Positions 34,131 to 44,584 are shown, counted from the stretch's first letter. The stretch: 64,000 bases of DNA from Ruegeria sp. ANG-R (GCF_000813985.1 NZ_JWLJ01000001.1:1-64000), one strand, 5' to 3'. The notes: generated from the sequence alone by a model not told the origin. Program-made: numbers and translations.

Positions 34131-35780
34131 ATGAACGTGCAAACCACAGCATTCAAAACAACCGAAGCGAAATCAGACTGGTGGCGCGGAGGCGTGATCT
34201 ATCAAATCTATCCGCGCAGCTTTCAGGACAGCAATGGCGACGGGATCGGAGACCTGAGGGGGATCACCCAACGGCTAGGCTATATCGCTTCGCTGGGGGT
34301 CGATGCGATCTGGATTTCGCCGTTCTTCAAATCTCCGATGAAGGATTTCGGGTATGATGTCAGCGATTACCGCGATGTCGATCCGATGTTCGGCACCATG
34401 GCGGATTTCAAGGAATTGCTGGATCAGGCCCATGCGCATGGGCTGAAGGTGATGATTGACCTCGTGCTGTCACACACCTCGGATCAGCATCCATGGTTCA
34501 GCGAAAGCCGCGCCAACCGGGATAATCCAAAATCTGATTGGTACGTGTGGGCTGATCCTAAACCGGATGGAACGCCACCCAACAACTGGCTGTCGATCTT
34601 TGGTGGCTCGGCGTGGCAATGGGATGCGCGGCGGCTGCAGTATTACCTGCACAACTTCCTGACCTCGCAGCCGGATCTGAACTTCCACTGCAAGGACGTT
34701 CAGGATGCCCTGTTGGATGTGGCCCGGTTCTGGCTGGATATGGGAGTTGACGGCTTCCGTCTGGACACGATCAACTTCTATTTCCACGACGCTCAGCTGC
34801 GCGACAATCCCGGCCTGCCGATGGATCAGCGTAACTCGTCGATTGCACCGATGGTGAACCCGTATAACCATCAAGATCACCTCTATTCCAAAAGCCAACC
34901 CGAAAATATCGCCTTCCTAGAACGGCTGCGCGCCCTGACCGACGCGTACGAAGGCCGCGCCTGTCTGGGTGAGGTCGGCGATGCGCAGCGCGGGCTTGAG
35001 ATCATGGGCGAATACACCAGCGGCGATAAGCGGATGCATATGTGCTATGCCTTTGAATTCCTCGAAAAGCGGGCACTGACGGCGGCGTATGCAAAGCAGG
35101 TTTTTGATCAGCTGCAAGACAAGGCTGGCGATGCGTGGCCGTGTTGGGCGTTTTCGAACCACGACGTCCAGCGCCATGCCTCACGCTGGGGGCTGGATGA
35201 TGCCGCGATCCGGCAGCACGCGGTTCTGATGATGTGCCTGCGTGGGTCCGCTTGCCTGTATCAGGGCGAGGAACTGGGCCTGCCCGAAGCCGATGTGGCG
35301 TTTGAGGATTTGCAGGACCCCTACGGCATCGAATTCTGGCCAGAGTTCAAAGGCCGTGACGGGTGCCGAACGCCAATGGTCTGGGCCGCGCAGGACGAAC
35401 AATCCGGGTTTAGTACGGGTCGCCCGTGGTTGCCGGTCAGCTCGCCTCAGGCCGAGCGGGCGGTGGATCGGCTGGAACAGGACCCGGCGTCGATGCTGCA
35501 CCAGTACCGCCGCGCCATCGCGCTGCGACACGCACATTCCGCGCTGATGGCAGGGTCACAGACGGGGATGACACAAACCGGAGCGGCCCTGACCTTCTCC
35601 CGCGAGGATGCGGCAGAAGAGGTGTTCTGCGCCTTCAATCTGGGAGCGGAACCTGCCGAGGTGACCCTGCCCGGCGGAGACTGGCACGTGATCGGGGAGG
35701 AGTTGGGCGGCGTTCATGGCGCGGGCACGGTAACGCTGGACGCCGCTCAATTCTGTCTGCTGGCCCGAAAAAAGAGGTAA
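34131..35780 (+). CDS. aglA: Alpha-glucosidase (GH13)
   Basis: 549 aa from the ATG at 34131 (AAGGG upstream). GH13_23-like: WWRGGVIYQIYPRSFQDSNG, DLVLSHTSDQHPWF, DMGVDGFRLDTINFYF (nucleophile Asp), CLGEVGD (acid/base Glu) and WAFSNHDVQRH (transition-state Asp). No signal peptide: it hydrolyses sucrose, trehalose or maltose-type sugars in the cytoplasm after uptake. Between aglG and aglK. Confidence 0.93.
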   Translation: MNVQTTAFKTTEAKSDWWRGGVIYQIYPRSFQDSNGDGIGDLRGITQRLGYIASLGVDAIWISPFFKSPMKDFGYDVSDYRDVDPMFGTMADFKELLDQAHAHGLKVMIDLVLSHTSDQHPWFSESRANRDNPKSDWYVWADPKPDGTPPNNWLSIFGGSAWQWDARRLQYYLHNFLTSQPDLNFHCKDVQDALLDVARFWLDMGVDGFRLDTINFYFHDAQLRDNPGLPMDQRNSSIAPMVNPYNHQDHLYSKSQPENIAFLERLRALTDAYEGRACLGEVGDAQRGLEIMGEYTSGDKRMHMCYAFEFLEKRALTAAYAKQVFDQLQDKAGDAWPCWAFSNHDVQRHASRWGLDDAAIRQHAVLMMCLRGSACLYQGEELGLPEADVAFEDLQDPYGIEFWPEFKGRDGCRTPMVWAAQDEQSGFSTGRPWLPVSSPQAERAVDRLEQDPASMLHQYRRAIALRHAHSALMAGSQTGMTQTGAALTFSREDAAEEVFCAFNLGAEPAEVTLPGGDWHVIGEELGGVHGAGTVTLDAAQFCLLARKKR

Positions 35781-35783
35781 ACC

Positions 35784-36872
35784 ATGTCGGAACTCAAGCT
35801 TACGGATGTGGCCAAATCCTATGGTCCGGTCGATATTCTGAAACATATCGATCTCGAAATCGAGCAGGGCGAGCTGATTGTCTTTGTCGGCCCTTCGGGC
35901 TGCGGCAAATCCACGTTGCTGCGGATGATTGCGGGCCTTGAGAAAATCACCGGCGGCACGCTTGAGATTGAAGGGCAGGTGGTGAACGATGTGCCGCCGG
36001 CGCAGCGTGGCATTGCGATGGTGTTCCAGTCTTACGCGCTCTATCCGCATATGACGGTGCGCGAGAACATGGCCTTTGCCCTCAAGATCGCCAAGATGCC
36101 AAGCGCCGAGGTTGACGCGGCCGTGGAACGCGCCGCCCAGATCCTACAGCTTGAACCGCTGCTTGACCGTTTGCCCAAGGCGCTGTCGGGCGGGCAGCGC
36201 CAGCGTGTTGCCATTGGCCGCGCGATCGTGCGCGACCCGAAGGTTTATCTGTTCGACGAGCCGCTCTCGAACCTCGACGCCGCCCTGCGCGTGGCGACGC
36301 GGATCGAGATCGCTCGCCTGAAAGAGGCGATGCCTGACAGCACGATGATCTACGTCACCCACGATCAGGTCGAGGCGATGACGCTGGCCAGCCGTATTGT
36401 GGTTCTGGCCAATAAGGGAATCGCGCAGGTTGGCACGCCTTTGGAACTCTATGAGGCGCCCGACAACGAGTTTGTCGCACAATTCATCGGATCACCTGCA
36501 ATGAACCTGCTGCCGGGAACAATCACCGGGACCGGAGCATCAACAACAGTGACGCTGAATGATGGCGGTATTGCGGTGTCGTCGATCCCGACCGATGCCG
36601 CAGACGAAGGCAAGACGGTCAATATCGGTGTTCGGCCTGAGGATCTGGTGATCACCGAAAACACTTCGATCTACTCGGGCGTCGTGGATTTCACCGAGGC
36701 TCTGGGTGAGGTCACGTTGCTCTATTTTGCGGCACCCGAAGGGACGGAGGCCGTAATCGCCAAGCTGCCCGGTATTCAGCGCAACCTGCGAGGGCAAAGC
36801 GTCTCGGTCACTGCAGCACCCGAGAAGGTGCATCTGTTTCACAACGGACAGTCGATGCGGCGCCAGGGTTAG
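35784..36872 (+). CDS. aglK: Alpha-glucoside ABC transporter ATPase
   Basis: 362 aa. MalK-like: GPSGCGKSTLLRMIAGL (Walker A), Q-loop VFQSYALYPHMTV, signature LSGGQRQRVAIGRAIV, YLFDEPLSNLDA (Walker B), switch His in VTHDQVEAM, and a C-terminal TOBE region with VGVRPEDL-like sequence (NIGVRPEDLVI). Three bases after aglA. Its stop overlaps the convergent aminotransferase gene by 4 bases, so no terminator separates the two operons. Confidence 0.95.
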   Translation: MSELKLTDVAKSYGPVDILKHIDLEIEQGELIVFVGPSGCGKSTLLRMIAGLEKITGGTLEIEGQVVNDVPPAQRGIAMVFQSYALYPHMTVRENMAFALKIAKMPSAEVDAAVERAAQILQLEPLLDRLPKALSGGQRQRVAIGRAIVRDPKVYLFDEPLSNLDAALRVATRIEIARLKEAMPDSTMIYVTHDQVEAMTLASRIVVLANKGIAQVGTPLELYEAPDNEFVAQFIGSPAMNLLPGTITGTGASTTVTLNDGGIAVSSIPTDAADEGKTVNIGVRPEDLVITENTSIYSGVVDFTEALGEVTLLYFAAPEGTEAVIAKLPGIQRNLRGQSVSVTAAPEKVHLFHNGQSMRRQG

Positions 36873-37990
36873 ACCTGTTTGGCGAGGAATTCGGAGACCC
36901 TCGCCAGCCCCTCCCGAATGATTGACGGGGTGTTGGCGTAGCCGATCCGAACGCACCCTTCGAGACCAAGTGCGGAACCCGGTGTGAACATCACTCCGGT
37001 TTCCTGCAACAGTTTCACGCAGAACTCGCGTGAGGGCATGTCGAAGTCATAGTTCAACAACGCCGTTGTTCCGGCCCTGGGTTTGACCCAGCTGATCCGG
37101 GGTTCGTCTGCGACCCAGGCGTCCAGAATCGCAAGGTTGCCGCGTGTGATGGCAAGGCTGCGTGCCAGGACTTTATCGTGGTGTTCCAGTGCTAGTGTCG
37201 CGAAGTGATCGTCGATCATGCCAACCGAGATCGTGTCATAGTCCCGGTGGATCGAGGCTGCCTCGATCAGTTCGGGCGCGGCGGCGATCCAGCCCAGCCG
37301 AAGCCCTGCCAGTGAAAACGCCTTGGACATGCCAGCGGTCGAGATGCCTTTTTCGTAAAGGTCCGCAACCGAATCCGTCATGCCCGAGCCTTCTTGCCCG
37401 GTGCCGCGATAAACCTCATCGCAAAGCAGCCAGGCCCCGGCGGCGCGCGCAATCTCAGCGACGTCCAGCAAGAAGGCACGATCCATCACCGCGCCTGTCG
37501 GGTTGTTGGGATTGTTGATTGCGATCAGTTTGGTGCCGGGCGTTGCGGCGGCACGCAGCGCATCCAGGTCAGGCAGATAGCCATTCTCTGCCTGCAGCTG
37601 GATTTGCGTCACCTCGGCCCCGATACTGGCCGGGATCGAGTAATGCTGCTGATAGGTGGGCACGACCGCCACTACCTTGTCGCCGCGTTCGACCAGTGTT
37701 TTGTGGACCAGCATATTGGCCCCGATCGTGCCATGGGTGACGATAATATTCTCGCGCTTCTGCTGGTCATAGAGACCACAGATCGCATTACGCAGCCGGT
37801 CCGAGCCCCGGATCGCGCCATAGGTCATCTTCATCCCCAGCAATTCGGAAAGATCATCCGAGTTCTTACCGGAAAGCTGCAACAGCTCGGCGATGGTCAG
37901 GCTTTCGACACAGGTTTCCGCAAGATTGTAGGCGCATCTGGTTTCCCATTCGTCCATCCAGATTTCGACGCCAAAGGGTTCGATCTTCAT
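36869..37990 (-). CDS. Class I aminotransferase
   Basis: 373 aa from the ATG at 37990 (AGGA upstream; the longer frame is rejected). Fold-type I PLP motifs: NNPNNPTGAVMD near 165, LLCDEVYRGT (Asp contacts the pyridine N), and GMSKAFSLAGLRLGW (Lys Schiff base). Resembles the alliinase/aspartate-aminotransferase-like group. Last gene of the minus-strand catabolic operon. The amino donor and acceptor cannot be told. Confidence 0.87.
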   Translation of the reverse strand: MKIEPFGVEIWMDEWETRCAYNLAETCVESLTIAELLQLSGKNSDDLSELLGMKMTYGAIRGSDRLRNAICGLYDQQKRENIIVTHGTIGANMLVHKTLVERGDKVVAVVPTYQQHYSIPASIGAEVTQIQLQAENGYLPDLDALRAAATPGTKLIAINNPNNPTGAVMDRAFLLDVAEIARAAGAWLLCDEVYRGTGQEGSGMTDSVADLYEKGISTAGMSKAFSLAGLRLGWIAAAPELIEAASIHRDYDTISVGMIDDHFATLALEHHDKVLARSLAITRGNLAILDAWVADEPRISWVKPRAGTTALLNYDFDMPSREFCVKLLQETGVMFTPGSALGLEGCVRIGYANTPSIIREGLARVSEFLAKQV

Positions 37991-38058
37991 TGCGGTATCC
38001 TGTCTGACTAAGCCGTCGCGCATGGTTCCCACGGCTAAGACGCAAGGTCAACCAGAGC

Positions 38059-39336
38059 CTAGCCGGGTTGGATCGCCCTGACGGCTGCGCGTACCGCATC
38101 TTCGGTCAGCTCCAGATCAGACTGCGTGATCGCCAGCGAGGGGTAGAGTTTTCCGGGAGACTTGAAAATACCCTTCTGACGCAGGACTGCATTGTAGCGG
38201 GCATTCCGGCCCGGATCGTCATGGTTCGCGTTGCGATAGTCGCGGCAGGATCGTTCAGTGAAGTAGATGTCGAAGAGTGTTTCATCCCCGCAAATCCGGT
38301 GCGCGATCCCTGCTTTGGTCAAAGCGTCGGATTGCATCACCTGCAGCCTGCGCCCGATGTCGCGCAGGTGATCGTATGCACCGTCGCGAGCCAGAATCTC
38401 CATCGTTTTCAGCCCCGCTGCGGCTGCAACGGGATTGCCGGACAGTGTTCCGAGTTGCATCAGCCACTTGTCCGCACCAACCCGGTCCTTGTCGAAATGC
38501 TCCATGATCTCGGTGCTCGCCCCAAGTGCGGCCAGAGGGAAGCCGCCGCCAATGATCTTGCCCAATGTGCAGATATCCGGCGTCACGCCATAGCGTTCCT
38601 GCGCGCCGCCATAGGCCAGACGGAACCCGGTGACGATCTCATCGAAGATCAGCAGGACATTGTGCCGGTCGCACAGATCGCGCAGCCCCTGAAGATAGCC
38701 GTCCGCTGGCGGGATGATCCGCTGCAGGGGTTCGACGATAATCGCCGCCACGTCGTCATGTTCGGCCAACAGGGCCGCAACTGCTTCGAGGTCGTTGAAG
38801 GGCGCGATCAGCATTTGATCGGCGACACCTTGCGGGATGCCGGCGCTGTCCGGCACAGCCTGCGGGAAATTGACACGTTTGGCGGGGGCGAGGCTCATCT
38901 GCGCCTCGGCGCTCATGCCATGGTAGCCGCCCTCGAACTTCAGGATTTTATCCTTGCCGGTGTAGGCACGTGCCAGACGGATCGCATACATATCCGCCTC
39001 GCCACCCGACGCGACAAAGCGCACCTGCTCACAGCAGGGCACGGCGTTGACGATGGCTTCGGCCAGTTCCACGCCTTTGCTGTTGTTGGCAAAAAAAGTC
39101 ATGCCGAGCGGCAGTTGTTCCAGTACGGCCTCCATCACTTCGGGGTGGCCATGGCCCAGCAACATCGGGCCGGACCCGATCAGATAGTCGACATACTCCT
39201 TGCCGTCTTCGTCCCAGACCCGGCTGCCTTCGCCACGGGCGATGATGATGCCGGGGTCGAAGTTGCCGAACCCTCCGGCGGGCAGGACCTGCTTGGCGCG
39301 GGCGATCCATTCGGCTTGAGTGTGGGTTTTCAGCAT
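38059..39336 (-). CDS. Class III aminotransferase (glutamate-1-semialdehyde-type)
   Basis: 425 aa. GSA-aminotransferase-like: DEDGKEYVDYLIGSGPMLLG, RFVASGGEADMYAIRLARAYTG, LLIFDEIVTGFRLA (PLP Asp) and CTLGKIIGGGFPLAA (Lys Schiff base). Not the housekeeping HemL by context: it sits in an operon of enolase-superfamily and demethylation genes. It could move or transfer an amino group on an intermediate. It lies 69 bases upstream of the class I aminotransferase gene and 3 bases downstream of an enolase-superfamily gene. Confidence 0.87.
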   Translation of the reverse strand: MLKTHTQAEWIARAKQVLPAGGFGNFDPGIIIARGEGSRVWDEDGKEYVDYLIGSGPMLLGHGHPEVMEAVLEQLPLGMTFFANNSKGVELAEAIVNAVPCCEQVRFVASGGEADMYAIRLARAYTGKDKILKFEGGYHGMSAEAQMSLAPAKRVNFPQAVPDSAGIPQGVADQMLIAPFNDLEAVAALLAEHDDVAAIIVEPLQRIIPPADGYLQGLRDLCDRHNVLLIFDEIVTGFRLAYGGAQERYGVTPDICTLGKIIGGGFPLAALGASTEIMEHFDKDRVGADKWLMQLGTLSGNPVAAAAGLKTMEILARDGAYDHLRDIGRRLQVMQSDALTKAGIAHRICGDETLFDIYFTERSCRDYRNANHDDPGRNARYNAVLRQKGIFKSPGKLYPSLAITQSDLELTEDAVRAAVRAIQPG

Positions 39337-39339
39337 ATG

Positions 39340-40443
39340 TCAGGCCACTTCCATGATCGGAGTTCCAAGAATATCGAGATCGGGTGTCACGCCCAGTCCC
39401 GGACCGTCCGGCGGTGCAATCCTGCCGTCAGCCCGCTGTGGCGCATCCGGGCACAGCCGGGGTGAGACGTAGCAGGACAGATCGCAGGTGTTCATCAGCG
39501 AACCCTGCGGTGTGGAGGCGGCAAAATGCAATGCTGCGGCGGTCACTATATCGGAACCCCAGGTGCATTCTGCGCAAATCTCGGCCCCCAGATGCACGGT
39601 CAGGTCACGGGCGCGACGCATGGCGGACAGGCCACCGAACTTGGACAGTTTCAATGCGACCGCATCCATGCAGCCCAATTCAGATGCCCGCATCAACGAG
39701 GCCAGATCGTGGGCGTTTTCGTCTATCTTCATCGGCAGCCCGGTGGCCTGACGCACCGCAGCGCAATCTTCGAGAGTTTTGCAGGGCTGTTCCAGCATGA
39801 TGTCCAGATGCGATACGGCTCGGCCCGTCCGCGTGGCTTGAAGACGCGAGGCACCACAGTTCCAGTCTCCATAAACCAGCGGGCCGGGACCCACGGCCTC
39901 GCGCACTTTGATCAAGCGTTCTGCATCTGCCTGCCAGTCGCCTTCAACGCCCAGCTTGACCTGAAACTGCCGGATGCCGGTCTGATACGCGGTTTTTGCG
40001 ATCCGGACCATGTCGTCCGGTGCGATGCACGTGATCGAGTGGTAAAGCGGCATGTCCTTTCGCGTGCGCCCGCCCAGCAGAGCGTAGACCGGTTGCCCCG
40101 TTGCTTTGCCAAACAGGTCCCACATGGCGATATCGACAATCGATTTGGCGTATGCGTGGCCCTGCAGAAAACCATCCAGCGCGTACATCGGCGCATCCAC
40201 CCCAAATGGGGACATGCCGAGGATTTCAGGCGCCATCTCGGCGATCGCGCTTGGCACGCCCCTGGCATAGGCGGGCAGGTAATGCGGGATCGGGCAGACC
40301 TCGCCCCAACCCTTCAGCCCGGTATCGGTTTCAAGGCACAAGACATGGCTGTCTACCGTGTCGCAGGTCTTGCCCTCAGCCATATAGTAGGTCTCGTGGC
40401 TGGTGAGAGGGACGGACCACAGGGAAAGGCGCGTAATCTTCAT
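39340..40443 (-). CDS. Enolase-superfamily enzyme (mandelate racemase/MLE type), copy A
   Basis: 367 aa. MR/MLE residues: general base in RQFQVKLGV, metal ligands VYGDWN, MLEQPC and KIDENA, and a second Lys in VALKLSKFGGLSA, which together fit the MLE/racemase subgroup. GWGEVCPIPHYLPAYA is the capping-domain loop. Two more homologues lie just upstream, each with low overall identity on inspection, so the three have separate substrates or steps. Starts within the end of copy B (4-base overlap). Confidence 0.85.
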   Translation of the reverse strand: MKITRLSLWSVPLTSHETYYMAEGKTCDTVDSHVLCLETDTGLKGWGEVCPIPHYLPAYARGVPSAIAEMAPEILGMSPFGVDAPMYALDGFLQGHAYAKSIVDIAMWDLFGKATGQPVYALLGGRTRKDMPLYHSITCIAPDDMVRIAKTAYQTGIRQFQVKLGVEGDWQADAERLIKVREAVGPGPLVYGDWNCGASRLQATRTGRAVSHLDIMLEQPCKTLEDCAAVRQATGLPMKIDENAHDLASLMRASELGCMDAVALKLSKFGGLSAMRRARDLTVHLGAEICAECTWGSDIVTAAALHFAASTPQGSLMNTCDLSCYVSPRLCPDAPQRADGRIAPPDGPGLGVTPDLDILGTPIMEVA

Positions 40444-41546
40444 CGGTACACCGCCACCGGATCGCCCAGCGCGTCCTCATCGGGGTGAACGCCCAGGCCG
40501 GGTGCCTCGGGCAGGTGAAGGTGGCCATCAATGTTCCGCGGGCCACGGCCACTCGCGATGTCGACGGTGATCATGTCCTGGCAGGCCCAAACCGCATGAC
40601 AATTCGCATCCGGAATGGTTGCGGCCAGATGCAGGGCCTCGGTATCGGCCAGAACCGAACCGCCGGTCGCCATGACAAACATGTCAATCCCGTGAGCCAG
40701 CGCGACATCCCGCATCCGGGCCGCTTTCGTCAGCCCCCCGACACGGTTGAGTTTGATGCCGAAAATCTCGGCTATTCCATCGCGGGCGATGCGCGTCGCA
40801 TCCTGCAAGGTCACAAGACTTTCGTCGACTGAAACAGGTGAGGCATGTCTGCCAGAGATTGCCGCAATGTCATCCAGCGCTTCGCAAGGTTGTTCGAACA
40901 TGACATTGAGGTCTTCGACCGCGCTCATCACGCGCAGGGCCTGCTGTCTGGTCCAGCCTCGATTGACGTCATAAAGAATGATGTCTTCGGGTCGGCGAAG
41001 GTTTTCGACATCTCGGATGCGGGCAATATCACGGTCCACATCGCCGCCAATCTTGACCGAATGGGCGATATAGCCGCGCTGGCGGTAGCGTTCGATGACC
41101 GTACGGGTTTCCTCGATCGTTTTGGCACCTACGGATGACGCGATTGGGCGCGGCGTGCGCGATCCGCCGCCCATCAGATCGGCTATCGGTAGGCCAGCGG
41201 CCTGGCCGGAAATGTCCCAGCAGGCCATATCGAGCGGGCTTTTGGCGTAGAGGTGACCCGGCAGAGCCAGATCCATCGCGCGTTCGACATCCAGCACATG
41301 GCGCGGGTCGAGCCCCAGCACAAACGGGGCCATCGTCTCGATTCCCGCGCGAATACCCGGCCCGTGCGCCGGAACATAGGTATGGCCCCAAGGGGTACCT
41401 TCACCCCAGCCAACCAGCCCGCCGTCGGTTTCAACTTTCACCAACGTCGCGTCCAGCGTTTCAAATTTCAGACGACCGCCGGACAGCCAATAGGGGTGTT
41501 GCAATGGCAGGTCGATTTGAAAGACCGAGATCTGTGAGATCTTCAT
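40440..41546 (-). CDS. Enolase-superfamily enzyme, copy B
   Basis: 368 aa. Capping loop GWGEGTPWGHTYVPAHGPGI; catalytic parts AHSVKIGGD, ILYDVNRGW, MFEQPC, SVDESL and FGIKLNRVGGL give the metal triad and paired lysines of racemase/cycloisomerase subgroups. Overlaps the small cupin gene upstream and copy A downstream by 4 bases each. One of the trio may correspond to the hydroxyproline-betaine epimerase (HpbD) type known in marine Rhodobacteraceae; I cannot tell which. Confidence 0.85.
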   Translation of the reverse strand: MKISQISVFQIDLPLQHPYWLSGGRLKFETLDATLVKVETDGGLVGWGEGTPWGHTYVPAHGPGIRAGIETMAPFVLGLDPRHVLDVERAMDLALPGHLYAKSPLDMACWDISGQAAGLPIADLMGGGSRTPRPIASSVGAKTIEETRTVIERYRQRGYIAHSVKIGGDVDRDIARIRDVENLRRPEDIILYDVNRGWTRQQALRVMSAVEDLNVMFEQPCEALDDIAAISGRHASPVSVDESLVTLQDATRIARDGIAEIFGIKLNRVGGLTKAARMRDVALAHGIDMFVMATGGSVLADTEALHLAATIPDANCHAVWACQDMITVDIASGRGPRNIDGHLHLPEAPGLGVHPDEDALGDPVAVYR

Positions 41547-41827
41547 TTCAGCTCCACTTCCACAAAGGACATCGGCGACTCTCCTACGTTAATCACGTTA
41601 TGCTCAACCCCCTTGTCTCGGCGATAGGCTGTTCCGGCGGGAACCGTCACCAAGTTGGTTGTGCCATCCGGCAACTCCAAACACATATGACACTCGGAAA
41701 TGGCCGTAATGACATAATCCATCGCGTGCCGGTGCCAGCCGGTTTCAGCTCCGGGTGCGAAGTCGAAACGGGTTACGCGGACACGTGCGTCGTCGATCAT
41801 CTGGGTTGCGGTGGCTTGTGGTCTCAC
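41543..41827 (-). CDS. Small cupin-domain protein
   Basis: 94 aa, GTG start overlapping the upstream stop (GTGA). Single cupin: FAPGAETGWHRHAMDYVIT holds the first metal motif (HxH), and EHNVINVGESPMSFVEVELK the second. Single small cupins of this type can be isomerases or metal-dependent lyases. It sits between two enolase-superfamily genes, so a role on the same intermediate is likely. Confidence 0.8.
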   Translation of the reverse strand: MRPQATATQMIDDARVRVTRFDFAPGAETGWHRHAMDYVITAISECHMCLELPDGTTNLVTVPAGTAYRRDKGVEHNVINVGESPMSFVEVELK

Positions 41828-42930
41828 AGTGTGAACTCCTCTACCGGTGTCCCCAGGTTTTTAAAGTCGGGGGTAACACCCATTCCCGGTGTGTCGGGTG
41901 CAAACAGCCTGCCGCCCTTTGCCACGGGCCCGCCGATCCCGGTCGAGCGGGTATTATAGTTCATCAGATCGGTCGTGTTCTGCAGATATTCCGGCTGTGT
42001 CGAAGCTGCGAAATGTGCGACTGCAGCCGTTGCGATTTCACCCCCCCAGGTGTCCTCGGAAACTACGGGAATGCGGTTTTCGATCAGATAATCCCTGACC
42101 CGCCGTGCCTTACTAAGCCCGCCGAGGTTCGAGATTTTCAGACAGCAGATTTCGGCACTGCGGTCGGCAACGATCTTCTGGGCCATGTGCATTCCGGTAA
42201 CGCATTCATCCAGCTTCATCGGCTGTTCGGCCACCCGTCGCACCTGCAGGCATTCTTCATAAGTCCGGCAGGGCTGTTCGAGGATGAAGTCCAAATCTTT
42301 CGTGGCGCGTGCAACCCGGATGGCATTGTCCACCCGCCACCCCTGATTGGCATCCGCCATTGCTGCTTCACCGGGGTTCAGCATCTGCACCGCGGTGTGT
42401 ATCCGGTCAATATCGCTGGCCCAATCACCGCCAACCTTGATCTGGAACTGGCGATAGCCCTGATCCCGGTAGGCATTCATCTCGGCGATGGTCTGATCCG
42501 TCTCTTTCTGAGGTGCGACCCGATACATCGGTGCGCCGTCGGTCAGTTTGCCTCCCAGCAGCATCCAGACGGGCTGATCACAGGCCTGGCCCAGGATATC
42601 CCAGCAGGCTGCATCAAAAGGCGCCTTGGCATAGCCATGGCCCTGTACCAGATGATCCATCAATTGCTCGATCCGTCCTACCTGCCGCGGGTCTTCGCCC
42701 AATAGCTTGGGTGCCACCAGCCTGGCCAGTGCCGGGACGCCCTCGGAATGAGCCACCATGTAGTTTTCCCCGCAGGGTGTGAACTCACCGCAACCCTGCA
42801 GACCGGCATCGCTGTCGATAACAACCACCGAGGCCGTTGCGGCCTCGATCGCATTTCCTGCACCCCAGGCATATGCACCCCCGACATAGGGGAGTGTGGT
42901 CTGATATATGCGGACGCGGGTAATCTTCAT
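41824..42930 (-). CDS. Enolase-superfamily enzyme, copy C
   Basis: 368 aa from the ATG at 42930. [31 protein letters not shown] and [11 protein letters not shown] supply the paired lysines and the metal triad; [18 protein letters not shown] is the capping loop. Resembles cis-3-hydroxyproline/hydroxyproline-betaine-type racemases as much as muconate cycloisomerase, so the substrate is open. It starts inside the end of the DMSP-lyase-type cupin gene (4-base overlap). Confidence 0.85.
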   Translation of the reverse strand: MKITRVRIYQTTLPYVGGAYAWGAGNAIEAATASVVVIDSDAGLQGCGEFTPCGENYMVAHSEGVPALARLVAPKLLGEDPRQVGRIEQLMDHLVQGHGYAKAPFDAACWDILGQACDQPVWMLLGGKLTDGAPMYRVAPQKETDQTIAEMNAYRDQGYRQFQIKVGGDWASDIDRIHTAVQMLNPGEAAMADANQGWRVDNAIRVARATKDLDFILEQPCRTYEECLQVRRVAEQPMKLDECVTGMHMAQKIVADRSAEICCLKISNLGGLSKARRVRDYLIENRIPVVSEDTWGGEIATAAVAHFAASTQPEYLQNTTDLMNYNTRSTGIGGPVAKGGRLFAPDTPGMGVTPDFKNLGTPVEEFTL

Positions 42931-43505
42931 GCGGCATCCATCTGGGGCAGATCGCCAATTCCGTCGCCCCGCCACAAGACAAATGTCAGGATCGGCTTGT
43001 TGGTTGTGGTCATGGCATGGCTTTGCCAGCTTTCGTGCAAACGGGTTTGGCCCGGGGTGATGATTGCCTCGTTGCCCTCGACTTTGAAACGCGCCTCGCC
43101 CGCAAGTGTCAGATACAACTCCTCAGCCTGATGGCTGTGCCAGCCATAATTCAGGCCCGCGCCCCAGAACGCGATGTAGCCACGTAGCTGGGTCGAGTGG
43201 AAATGTCCGTGGGGGCCGAAGAGCTCATAATATCCATAGCGGGCCAGAAAGTCCGCGCCGACTTCGTCTTCGGTATAGGTAAGTCTCCAATGCGCGAGCT
43301 CTGCGGTCGCAACGACAGCGTTGACCAGGGCCTGCGTCGCGGTCGTCCCCGCTAGGTCAAACTCGCCGACTAGCCGGGTCGCGGGAACGGATGCAGGCTG
43401 TAAGTTGGAATCGGACAGATCAGTTGGCCATTCTCCAAAACCCGTCAGGTGAGGGTGGGTTTGGTGTACCTGTCTGGCGGCTTCCAGTACGTCCTCCATC
43501 GTCAT
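42927..43505 (-). CDS. Cupin of the DMSP-lyase (DddL/DddQ/DddW) family
   Basis: 192 aa from the ATG at 43505, which overlaps the upstream stop (ATGA). The C-terminal cupin reads [20 protein letters not shown], then [20 protein letters not shown] (metal residues His-x-His-x3-Glu), then [11 protein letters not shown] (His), then [10 protein letters not shown]. This layout matches the DMSP_lyase family, in which DddQ/DddL/DddW cleave dimethylsulfoniopropionate to dimethylsulfide and acrylate. However, no acrylate-handling genes are recognised next to it and many family members act on other substrates. A DMSP lyase role is possible but not proven. Confidence 0.7.
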   Translation of the reverse strand: MTMEDVLEAARQVHQTHPHLTGFGEWPTDLSDSNLQPASVPATRLVGEFDLAGTTATQALVNAVVATAELAHWRLTYTEDEVGADFLARYGYYELFGPHGHFHSTQLRGYIAFWGAGLNYGWHSHQAEELYLTLAGEARFKVEGNEAIITPGQTRLHESWQSHAMTTTNKPILTFVLWRGDGIGDLPQMDAA

Positions 43506-44584
43506 GGGATCACCACAATATTGCCAGTGTGCTTCTTGGCGATAAATGCGGTTTGCGCCTCGTGCAGCTGGCTCAGCGGATAGGTCGCGGCGAGGGCGGG
43601 CTTTACCTCGCCCGCCTCGATATAGCGCACGAGATTCTGCATCACTTCCGGATCGATTACGGTTGAGCCGGTAAACGTCAGATCGCGCAGGTAGAAAGTG
43701 CGCAGGTCGAACTCGACCATCGGGCCGGCGATAGCGCCCGAGCAGGTATATCGCCCGCCACGTTCGAGAATGCTGATCAGCTTTGGCCAACAGGGCCCGC
43801 CCACCACGTCGGCGACCACCGTTATCTTCTCATCACCCAGCGATTTGCGCAGATCATCCGGTGTGCGGGGCAGGATGAGGTCAGCACCCAAACGCGCCAC
43901 GTCTTCGTGTTTGGTTTCGGACGCCAGCGCGACGACCCGCGCGTTGCGCCGTTTGGCCAGTTGAACCAAGGCACCACCCACGCCGCCTGATGCACCCGGA
44001 ACAAGCACGGTATCGGCCTCGGTGACTTTGGCACGGGTCAACATGCCTTCGGCAGTGGAGTACGAACAGGAAAAAGTCGCCAGTTCTGCATCCGAAAGGG
44101 ATGAGTGGACAGCGATCGCATTTTGCGCCGGGGTGGTTGTGTACTCGGCGAAGCCGCCATCCCGCTCGGACCCGAAATAACCTGTTTTATCCTTGTTCAG
44201 CGGGTCCGCCGGATCGCGCAGCCAGCCATCGGTGATGACACGCTCACCTATCCTGCTCTGGTCGACGCCTGCTCCAACATCTACGATCCGCCCACAGACG
44301 TCCGCGCCCTGAATGCGCGGGAACACAAGGGGCGCGCCGCCCCATGTGGGGTCGTCTGCGCCGACGTCTTCAAACGCGCCTCCGGTTGTCGCGTCGCTGA
44401 CGGTTTTCGAATACCACCCGGATCGGGTATTCACATCTGTATTGTTCAGGCCGCAGGCGCCAACCCGGATCAGAACCTCGCCCGGTTTGGGGCTGGGGCA
44501 GGGCCACGCGTCGTGCCAGACCATCTGATCCAGATCGCCATGCCCCATTGTGACCATTGCTTTCATCGTTTCGGGCCGTGTCAT
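43502..44584 (-). CDS. Zinc-type alcohol dehydrogenase/quinone oxidoreductase
   Basis: 360 aa. MDR superfamily: [27 protein letters not shown], and the NAD(P)-binding [24 protein letters not shown]. The typical structural-zinc Cys cluster is absent, so it fits the quinone-reductase-like branch. It reduces or oxidises a pathway intermediate; substrate unknown. Overlaps neighbours by 4 bases each. Confidence 0.88.
   Translation of the reverse strand: MTRPETMKAMVTMGHGDLDQMVWHDAWPCPSPKPGEVLIRVGACGLNNTDVNTRSGWYSKTVSDATTGGAFEDVGADDPTWGGAPLVFPRIQGADVCGRIVDVGAGVDQSRIGERVITDGWLRDPADPLNKDKTGYFGSERDGGFAEYTTTPAQNAIAVHSSLSDAELATFSCSYSTAEGMLTRAKVTEADTVLVPGASGGVGGALVQLAKRRNARVVALASETKHEDVARLGADLILPRTPDDLRKSLGDEKITVVADVVGGPCWPKLISILERGGRYTCSGAIAGPMVEFDLRTFYLRDLTFTGSTVIDPEVMQNLVRYIEAGEVKPALAATYPLSQLHEAQTAFIAKKHTGNIVVIP

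Noticed and set aside
38068..39465. 465-codon plus-strand frame
   Set aside because: Antisense to the class III aminotransferase, which has all PLP motifs.
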